NCBI GenBank assembly: GCA_020849795.1
Contig: JADZFR010000025.1
Location: forward strand, 1-64,000
Origin: Planctomycetota bacterium
GTDB taxonomy: Bacteria; Planctomycetota; UBA8742; UBA2392
Direction: 5' to 3'
DNA: 64,000 bases
Part shown: piece by piece, positions 41,204 through 49,000 of the stretch
Numbering within the stretch: position 1 is the first letter of the stretch
Layout of the letters: the number at the start of each line of letters is the position of its first letter
Made by a program: the position numbers and the translations under genes
The notes under the pieces: generated by a model
Told to the model about the DNA's origin: nothing
Databases searched by the model: none
Seen by the model: the letters and a program-made list of their open reading frames with translations, nothing else

Positions 41204-42645
41204 CCGCCGTGGAAGTAGCTGGAGAAAAACTCCACGGCCCGGGCCCGTGCGCCCGCCATGGAATCATCGGCCAGCTCGATCACGTTGCGATGGTGTATCG
41301 CGGCGAAGTCCGGCGACAGCGTGATGTCCGTCGGCAACAACTCGACTTGGGCCAGCGTCAGCCGAAGCTGCGCGCGCGCGCGTTGCGTCAGGCGCGCTGC
41401 ACGCAGCAGTTGCGTCTTCACGATTTCTTTCAGGATGCGGGTGCGTTGCTCGATCACCGCAATGCCATCCACGAGCTTCAGCTGGGCGGTGCAGACGTTT
41501 CGCGTGGGCTGCTTCAGGACGTGCAGCAGGGCCAGCGCGCTTACGGACACCGGGTTGTCGGGCATCGCATGGGTCAGCGCGTCTTTGCGGTCGTTCGACA
41601 CACAGCGCTTCACTGCCAGCTCCAGCGTTTCCAGATCTTCCAGCCAAGCCGCAAAACGCAGGATCTGGAGCGACTTCGACGACGACATGGGCTTGTCCGC
41701 AAGGCACGTCGCTACGTCACCCAGCCCCGAGAACAGCTGCATCTTCGCGAAGTAGCCGCCGTAAAGGTCGTGGAGTACCGGCGCCGCTTCGGGCAGCGCC
41801 CGCATGACCTTGGACATGCCGCCCTGCAGGTCACCCAGGTCCATTTCCATCAGGCCGCCGGTAGCAAGCATCACGCACCAGTTGCGGCCACGCACGCCGT
41901 TGCTTAGCGCCAATGCCGCGTTGCAGATGCGCAAGGCCTCGCGCACGCGGCCCATCGCCAGCACGGCCATCACCAGGTATTGGGCGTGCAGTATGCGACG
42001 TTCGTCCATAGGCTCGCCCCAAGCCATCTGGCGGATGAACACCCTGCGGCGCCAGGCGGCACTGTTCTCGTAATCGCCGGAAAGATAGGCAAAGAAAGCG
42101 TGCTGCGCATTCAGGCGCAGCATCAACGCATCGTCGTCGCACAGGCGCGCAACCTGGTCGGCGGCTTTCAGCAACTCTGCGCCGCGTTCCAGGTCACGCT
42201 TGTCGAGCACGTTCTCCAGGTCCACGACCAGTTTTTCGAACACGGGCAGGCTGTTCTCATTCAGCTTGCGGCGCAGCTTTTCATGGTCGTCCAGTGCAGC
42301 GGATAACTCGCGCAACACGCGCAGGTGGTGCTTGCCGGTGAGCGATCCCAAACGCATGCGCGAAACCGCGCTCATGGCTTCCACCAACTCCAGCACGTTC
42401 GACGCCATCCGCTGGGTGCCCGCAGTGACGTCGGCCAGGTAGGGTGTGCCTTCCCCGGCCAGCAGCCACGCTGGGTTGACGCCCAGTTCGCGCACCAGCG
42501 ACTCGCAAAATTCCGCGGGGACCTTGCCGCCCTTCATGAAGCGGTGCACATTGGCAGGCGGGAAGCCCGTTCGGCGGCCAAGCTCGGCCTGTGAGTGAGT
42601 CTGGGCAAGGTGGTTCAGTCGTTGGCGCAGTGTGGTGGCAGGCAC
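41167..42645 (-). CDS. XRE-like HTH transcriptional regulator with long helical C-terminal domain
   Basis: 492 residues from GTG 42645, chosen because GGAGG lies 5 nt upstream; a GTG four codons earlier is the alternative. An N-terminal lambda-repressor-like HTH (about 5-65: SQAELGRRTGFPPANVHRFM) ends in LGVNPAWLLAGEG, a signature of phage-CI-like XRE regulators. Residues about 90-490 are all-helical, TPR-like (AQHAFFAYLSGDYENSAAW; RVREALRICNAALALSNG). It diverges from selenoprotein 3 (228-bp gap with inverted repeats), so it may control that gene. It overlaps the convergent beta-helix gene by 37 nt. Confidence 0.75.
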   Translation of the reverse strand: MPATTLRQRLNHLAQTHSQAELGRRTGFPPANVHRFMKGGKVPAEFCESLVRELGVNPAWLLAGEGTPYLADVTAGTQRMASNVLELVEAMSAVSRMRLGSLTGKHHLRVLRELSAALDDHEKLRRKLNENSLPVFEKLVVDLENVLDKRDLERGAELLKAADQVARLCDDDALMLRLNAQHAFFAYLSGDYENSAAWRRRVFIRQMAWGEPMDERRILHAQYLVMAVLAMGRVREALRICNAALALSNGVRGRNWCVMLATGGLMEMDLGDLQGGMSKVMRALPEAAPVLHDLYGGYFAKMQLFSGLGDVATCLADKPMSSSKSLQILRFAAWLEDLETLELAVKRCVSNDRKDALTHAMPDNPVSVSALALLHVLKQPTRNVCTAQLKLVDGIAVIEQRTRILKEIVKTQLLRAARLTQRARAQLRLTLAQVELLPTDITLSPDFAAIHHRNVIELADDSMAGARARAVEFFSSYFHGGYACFKRWAELA

Positions 42646-42672
42646 GGCATCCTCCACTTTCTGTAATGGAAT

Positions 42673-42699
42673 GCCGCAGGTAGGTCTACCATCTGCGGC
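42673..42699. promoter_or_regulatory. Palindrome between the HTH regulator and selenoprotein 3
   Basis: GCCGCAG (42673-42679) and CTGCGGC (42693-42699) form perfect 7-nt arms around a 13-nt centre that itself contains GTAG..CTAC. It lies 28 nt upstream of the regulator start, a position suited to an operator for autoregulation; an mRNA hairpin is the alternative. Confidence 0.4.
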
Positions 42700-42739
42700 G
42701 TTTCGATTCCGGCAGGGTACTACTCGTGTGATTGCTTTG

Positions 42740-42759
42740 CCCGCACTTTCAAATGCGGG
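42740..42759. promoter_or_regulatory. Inverted repeat upstream of selenoprotein 3
   Basis: Arms CCCGCA / TGCGGG with an 8-nt spacer. An overlapping second repeat ACTTTC (42745-42750) / GAAAGT (42764-42769) would be mutually exclusive with it. Located 114 nt before the selenoprotein 3 start. Could be an operator or a leader structure; role not determined. Confidence 0.35.
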
Positions 42760-42873
42760 TTCTGAAAGTGAGAGCCCGCCTGTCGATCATTCCAGATATG
42801 AAAGGCAGTTTTCCATCCGACACGGACCTTTGGGCTGCGACCGGATAGACTGCCGACCTGAACGGAGGCGCCC

Positions 42874-43854
42874 ATGAGAATTCTCTGCCTGCTGCTGCTT
42901 GCCCTGGGTTGCTCGCAACTGAGTGCGGCGGACTTCGCCATCGGCGACAACGCCCCGGACTTTGAGCTCGGTACCAACACATGGAACACGCCGCAGGGTT
43001 TGGCGCGCCTGTCGAACTATCGCGGCAAGGTTGTGCTGGTCGAAGTCTGGGCAACTTACTGAGGCCCCTGTGTGGCGGGCGTGCCCCACCTGAAAGAACT
43101 CAGCGACAAGTATCGCGAGCGCGGCTTTGAGATCATCGCTTCTACGAACGAGGACCCCGCCAAAGTCGACGAGTGGCTGGGCAAGAACCCTCTGAACTAC
43201 GGCGTCGTCTCCAAGGCCCCCGGCATCTCGGCCTACGTGAAGATGGGCCAGGGCGTGCCGCGCGGCTGGGTGATTTCCGCCGATGGCAAGATTGCCTTCA
43301 CGGGCAAGCCCGCAGACATCACGGGCGCGATGGTCGAAGGGTGGCTCAAAGACTGCGCCGACAGCAAGATCGACAAGAAACTCAAGCGCGAACTCGGTGC
43401 GGCCGTGAAGCACTACAACGCGGGCAAGTATGGCAAGGCGCTGCTGGAAGCCGAGAAGCACGAGTCCAATGAAGACGCCAGCGTTGCCGCTGACGCCAAG
43501 TTCGTGGCCGACAAAGTCCGCAAAGCCATCGACTGGCGCAAAGAAGAAGCAAAGCGCTTGCGCGATGACCGTCGCCTGACAGCGCTGGTCGCGCTGTTTG
43601 AACACGACAGCAGAGCCTATGACGGATTGGACTACGCCAACGAGTGCGCTGCCGAGGCCAAGGTCGTGAGGGCCACGTCCGAGTACAAGACGTGCAAGGC
43701 AGCCGACGAAATGCTGGCGCGCATCACCGCCACGAAAGACCTCAAGGGCGAAGCACTGGTGCGCGAGTTGGACAAGGTGATCGAGAAGTACCCCGACACA
43801 CCCGCGGGCCGCGACGCAGCGGCGCTGAAGTCCAAGGCCGCGAAAGGCAGCTAG
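42874..43854 (+). CDS. Selenoprotein candidate 3: thioredoxin-like protein, UGA at Cys position (U-G-P-C)
   Basis: 326 residues if TGA 43060-43062 is selenocysteine (residue 63). GGAGG 5 nt upstream; signal peptide MRILCLLLLALGCSQLSAA, with a possible lipobox ALGC. The TlpA/thioredoxin domain (about 20-170) spans the TGA: NYRGKVVLVEVWATY-U-GPCVAGVPHLKELSDKY, then GFEIIASTNEDPAKV and GVPRGWVISADGKI with the cis-proline. Resolving Cys66. Residues 175-326 form a Lys/Glu-rich helical extension (TPR-like). Its N-terminal part resembles selenoprotein 1 (WNTP..YRG), so the two are paralogues. A SECIS-like hairpin with a 5' bulge follows the TGA. The stop is directly followed by the next ATG, so an operon is likely. 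Confidence 0.88.
43072..43089 (+). promoter_or_regulatory. Candidate bacterial SECIS hairpin (selenoprotein 3)
   Basis: GTGG-C-GG-GCGTG-CC-CCAC: six base pairs with one bulged C on the 5' side two pairs below the loop, the same position as the bulged U in the E. coli fdhF SECIS. Loop GCGTG starts 16 nt after the TGA with G first. Confidence 0.65.
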
Positions 43855-45681
43855 ATGAAGGGAAGGCTGACATTCACGGCCATCGCATTCGCCGTCGCGG
43901 CGCTGCTGCTGTTTGCGCCGATCTCGCATGACGCCCAGAAGCGCAAATCGCGCGGCAAGAACGAGCCGGTCGAGCTGCCGCAGCCGACTTGGGGCCAGTG
44001 CTTCTGGCTGACCATCCAGCGCACCAAGTTGAAAGACGCCGCGTTCGCCACCTGGGAAGACGAGTACGCTGACATCGTGAAGCGTGTGGGCAAAGGCGGC
44101 ATGTACGTGCGCCTGAACTACGACGGCGTGCCGCTGAGCAGCGAGTTTCGCGCCGAACACGGCCTGTACGAGAGCTATGTCTGGAACAGCCCGCTCGACA
44201 GTCTGAACCCGGCATACAACACAAAAGACCGGCGCGCGCGCCAGTGGAACCAGCGCAACGAGATCGTCGACGAAAACACCGCGAACGAAAAGGGCAACCC
44301 GGCCGACGCCGACCTGACGCCCAGCTTCTATTGCCGCGAAACCTGGGACGGAATGTTCACCTACCTGCGCAACAGCGCCAAGGACTATGTGCGCCGCAGA
44401 GAGGCTGAGCGATTCACGATCTTCGCCGGACCCAACGAGTTCGAGTACGTCTTCTTCGGCGGCGACGCCTGGTATGCTGACTACTCGCCCTTTGCCGTCG
44501 CCGAGTTCCGAGACTGGCTGACGCATCGCGGGTTCTTCGCCAAGGGCCAGCCGCTCGAGGGCAAAGGCCGCCCGGGCGGTGAAGACTTCGGAGACGATCC
44601 ATCACCGGTCCGCGCCAAGGGTTCAAACAAGAGTTTCAACGCCACCTACGGCACCGACTTCACCACCTGGGAGCTGAAGTATTGGGACATTGACAAGTTC
44701 CCCAACTCGCTGCCCAAGTCCGCCAAGGGTATGCCCGGCAAAGGCGAGGCCGGCTTTATCGAGGGAGGCTTTGATTCTCCGCGCGGGCCCGGCCTGCCCA
44801 TGTGGGCGCACTACCAGAACAATGCAAAAGAGAACCCCGGCTATCGCCAGTGGCGCATCGCCGATGCCCTGCGGGAAATGCTGCGTGTGGCGGTGGAGGA
44901 GTGCGACGTTCCCAAGGCCGACATTTGGACGCGCCAGCACGGCTGCGCGTATCGCAGCTCAGGCGTCGAGTACGCGCACACGTCGCTGGCGCCGTGGATG
45001 AACGCCACATCTTTCAACAACATCGGCTTCAACCTGTACGGCATGCCGCGTGATGCCAAAGTATGGGCCGCGGTACAAAAACTGGCACAGGAGAATGGCA
45101 GCGACTGGGGCAGCTTCGAGTGTCACCCCAGCGCATTTGCGGTCCAGAAGCTGAGCACCGCTGAATACCTGCAAGCCTTGAACCTGTTCTTTGACTATGG
45201 CGCGCGCTACGTGCGATGTGTGACCTGGCTCGGCAACACCACCGGCAAAAGTGAACACGGCATGGCGCCCGGCACCATGCAAATCCGCGATACGCCGTTC
45301 GAGCCCGCGATCAAGGAATTTCTCGCGACCAAGCCGGACCGCCCGTGGAGCAGCGAGGAGGGGACTCGCTACTTCACGCCCGCACCCCGAGGCCTGAGCT
45401 TTGACGGCAGCACGCTCAAGTGGGAGCCGCGCATGTGGGAGGGCGAGAAATTCACATTCGACGACTGGGCCGCGTTCGAGCGCGTCGAGATTGCGACCTG
45501 CGACGGTGTGGAAGACGGCAAGCCCATCAACGCCAAGTCACTGGGCAAACTCGAGCGCGGTGAAGGCACAAGCTTCGTCGTCAAGGCCGCGAAGGACCTG
45601 AAGTCGTCCGTGATCGTCCGCGGTGTCTGCGACGGCAAGCTCCAGGGACCGTGGAGCAACCCCCTGGAAGTCGCGAAGTAG
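43855..45681 (+). CDS. Exported glycoside-hydrolase-like (TIM-barrel) protein
   Basis: 608 residues; the ATG directly follows the stop of selenoprotein 3. Hydrophobic N-terminal segment (LTFTAIAFAVAALLLFAPIS) acts as signal or anchor. The central part resembles GH42-type beta-galactosidases in pattern: FTIFAGPNEFEYV (Asn-Glu as candidate acid/base), DYSPFAVAEFRDWLTHRG, and later WMNATSFNNIGFNLYG and FECHPSAFAVQ. The C-terminal about 120 residues are beta-rich. Catalytic assignment is an inference from motif layout, not a firm family match. Operon position suggests that the selenoprotein serves redox maintenance of an exported protein; this enzyme has several Cys (for example EECDV, HGCAY, FECH). 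Confidence 0.55.
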   Translation: MKGRLTFTAIAFAVAALLLFAPISHDAQKRKSRGKNEPVELPQPTWGQCFWLTIQRTKLKDAAFATWEDEYADIVKRVGKGGMYVRLNYDGVPLSSEFRAEHGLYESYVWNSPLDSLNPAYNTKDRRARQWNQRNEIVDENTANEKGNPADADLTPSFYCRETWDGMFTYLRNSAKDYVRRREAERFTIFAGPNEFEYVFFGGDAWYADYSPFAVAEFRDWLTHRGFFAKGQPLEGKGRPGGEDFGDDPSPVRAKGSNKSFNATYGTDFTTWELKYWDIDKFPNSLPKSAKGMPGKGEAGFIEGGFDSPRGPGLPMWAHYQNNAKENPGYRQWRIADALREMLRVAVEECDVPKADIWTRQHGCAYRSSGVEYAHTSLAPWMNATSFNNIGFNLYGMPRDAKVWAAVQKLAQENGSDWGSFECHPSAFAVQKLSTAEYLQALNLFFDYGARYVRCVTWLGNTTGKSEHGMAPGTMQIRDTPFEPAIKEFLATKPDRPWSSEEGTRYFTPAPRGLSFDGSTLKWEPRMWEGEKFTFDDWAAFERVEIATCDGVEDGKPINAKSLGKLERGEGTSFVVKAAKDLKSSVIVRGVCDGKLQGPWSNPLEVAK

Positions 45682-46071
45682 CCGTGAAACGGCAGCCTGT
45701 CTCGGGGCATCCTGTCCTTACATATGTGTGGTGCCTGCATGGATGGCCGACCGTGCCGCACGCCGTCGCCTTTTGTGCCCGCCGCTCTGCCCCCGCCATC
45801 CGCCAAGCCGCTCGGCGCTTGGCTTGCAGCCGTATCTGCACGGAGGTGTCTCTTCGTACAACCCTCCGCCAACGCAAGCCACCATCGCCCCCTGACAGCA
45901 ATGGCCCGGATGGCGGGTGTGTGGGAAGAGTGTGGTCACGTGTATATAGACGGACTAGCATGCAGCCGGACTTGATGGCGATCGACTGATTTGATCAGGT
46001 GTATTGCGTCCAACCGCGCTTCGCGCTGCACGCTTGTTTCTCGTCTCTGTGTAATGCCACATGAGGTTCGC
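45682..46071 (+). other. 390-bp intergenic region, no gene seen
   Basis: Between the glycosidase-like gene and the kinase-WD40 gene. A small hairpin GCCGT..ACGGC follows the upstream stop. The right part is AT-richer (ACGTGTATATAGACGG; TGATTTGATCA) and probably contains the promoter of the kinase gene. I see no RNA gene, repeat or conserved ORF. Confidence 0.5.
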
Positions 46072-49000
46072 ATGTCGCAGGCTGAGGCAAAGTGGCCGGC
46101 CACGGAACTTGGCGCCGAGCGGTTTGTGCGCCGCGCGCTGGCCTTGCTCGAGGCGGATTTCCGGGGGCTGGCGCTGCACGCGCTTGCGTTGTGGGAGACT
46201 TCCGGCACGGTTTCCCCCGCCCTGTTTGAGGCACTGGGTAACCTGCAACGGCCCTCATTCGGCTCGTTCAAGGGACTCATTGATTCTCTGCGCAAGGCGC
46301 GTTCGACAGCCTCGCATGGACAAGAGCAAGCTGTCGCGCCGGAATTGGGGCGGCTGCTTGAACTGCTGGACCAGCGGCCTTCGCGAGAAACGCTCGAAGC
46401 ACTTCGTCCTCTGGCCGACCTGTGCCGCACCAAGGTGTCGGGGCTGACGCTGCTGGGCCTGTTGGCCATGCCGATTGCCTTGCGCAACGACGTAGCGCAT
46501 CAAACGCCTGCACCAGATGCGCCATTCTGGAACCGCGCCGCTGACGCACTCATCCCGCTCGTCGAGCTTCACAAGGCTGGCCTGCTGGGCCTGCGCCAGC
46601 ATCTGCAGTCGCGGGCGCCCGCTGTCCCCTGGTTCGTTGTGCGCGACGGGCGCGTGCTGACATTCAACGGCCTGACACACGACTACGCGGCCCGCTACTC
46701 GGGTGACGATGGCGACCCTTTGGTGGATGAGACGTTGGCGGGGCCGGTGTTGCGCTCTATCGCGCGCATGCTCGGTGAGGCCGAAACCAGCGAGCGCGAG
46801 CTGAAAAAGCTGCTCAAGCGCCTCGCGCCTGAGGAACTGCGCGGCGTGGTGCTGGACGACTATCTTGTGGGCCGACCCGTCGGCGAGGGTGGTTTTGCGA
46901 CGGTGCACCTGGCACGCCAGCTTTCGACAGGCCGGCGCGTAGCACTGAAGATTCTGCGCGACAGCGCGACGGCGGAAGACGCTGCGCGCTTTCAAAAGGA
47001 GGCAGAGTTTCTTTCCCTGCTCAACCACCCGAACATTGTGCAGGTCCTCGGCTATGGGGAAGGCACGTGGCTGGTGCCGCGCAACGTCGACCTGTCGGGC
47101 GAGGCCTGGTTCGAGCCTCTGTTTGTGCGCGGTAAGCCGGCAAAGACCTTCATCGCATTGGAGTGGGTTGAGGGTCGCACGCTGGAAGAAGTATGGAAGC
47201 AGATCGCTGCCCGCGACCCGAAGTCGCCGAGCCATCGAGATCTTACGCACTGGCTGGAGCAGGCGGCACGCGCGCTTGAGGTGGTGCACGGCGTGGGGCT
47301 GATTCACCGCGACATCAAGCCCTCCAACCTGATGGTGGCGGCCGATGGCAACCTCAAGCTGATGGACTTCGGCATTGCGCGCTCGCAAAGCGCCGCGCGC
47401 ACCATTCAAACTCGCTCGGGTGAAGCGCCGGGAACGCTGGCGTATATGTCGCCGGAGCAGTTGCGCATGAGGCACTCGGAGGTCGGGGTCGGATCGCCCA
47501 CGGACGTTTACTCGTTGTGCGCGACTTTTTACGAACTCTACACCGGCACGCGGATCTTCGAGTGGGATCTTGACGACACACGGATTTCCCAGGGCAAACT
47601 TGACGAAACCTCGCACTTCAAGCGGGAACACGCGCAGCGCCCGGCAGCCCCGCGCATCGCGTTGCCCCGAGCCGGGTCAGAAGTGCGCGCGCTGCTGCAG
47701 GGCGGGCTGGAGCCTGAGCCGAAGGACCGTCCTAGCGCAGGCGTGCTGGCTTCAGATGTTGCGCTGGCGCTGGCCAGCCGCCCGATCATGTACCGGCCAC
47801 CCGGGGCTGCCCGGCGAATGCAGCTGGCATACCGGCGCAACCCGCTGCTGTGGAATGCGGTGGCGGTGTTTGTGGTCTGCGCGGTCCTGGGCGTCGCCGC
47901 TTACATTTGGACCATCACGCAAGAGCAGGCGCGAACCGAAGAGCAGCGCGACATCGCGCTGGAAAACGAGCGCAAAGAAGCGGCGGCCAGGAAGCTCGCA
48001 CAGGAGAACGAGGCCGAAGCCAAGCGCCAGGAGCGAATCGCTGGCGAACGCGCTGAGGGCGAAAGGAAGGCAAAGGAGGAGGCCCAGCTGCGGCTGCGAG
48101 AATCGCGGCGAAATTCCGCGCGCATTCAGGTGAATCTGGCCCAGACGGCGCGCAAAGAACTTCGCCGGCAGGCGGCCTTGCTGCATATCCAGGCCGCGCG
48201 CGACCTGAGTGATGACTTGGAAGGTGAACCCCCGGACAACGTGCTGCGTGAAAGCACTGGTCCGCTGTGGCGTACCCGCCCGCTTTTTGCCGGACTGAAC
48301 GTGTTGGCTTCCCCGGAGTTTGGAGACTACTACGGAAGCATCTCCATGGATGCGACAGGACGCCTCGCTGTCGCACCGGTCCAAGATGGCTTGGTCGTGT
48401 GGGATGTCCTGACGGGCGACACGGTCGCGAGCTTTGGTTTTGCCTACTCCGGCTATGACTACTATTCCGCAAAGTTCTCGGCTGATGGCAGCAAGATTTT
48501 TGCCGCCGGCGCGAGCCACGTTCTGGACATCTGGGACGTGGCAACCTCGGAACGCGTTGCAAGCCTCGAGGGTCACGCCAACGACGTGCTCGCCATGGCC
48601 GAGTTCAAGTCCGACGGACTGCTCGCCACAACATCAGCTGATCGCACCATTCGTATCTGGGACACCGGCACACTGACGTCCAAAGCCAAATGGAGCGCGC
48701 CACCTGAGGTTGGCCGCGCTCTGGCTTTCAGCGCGGACGGCCGACTGCTGGCATTGGGCATGCACGAGGGGTCGGTGGCAGTTTTCAATGCCGCCGATGG
48801 TACCCAGCTTTTGGGCTGGCAGGCCCACCATGCCCAAATCCGCGACGTGGCGTGGCTCAGGGACGACCAGCAAATCATCACCGCTGGCGACGACGGTAAA
48901 ATCCATATCTGGAATGCAGCCACGGGCGACATGGTTGCGGGATTCGTCGGGCATGAAGGACCGATTCTGGACATTGCACTGAGTTACGATGAGCGCGAAC

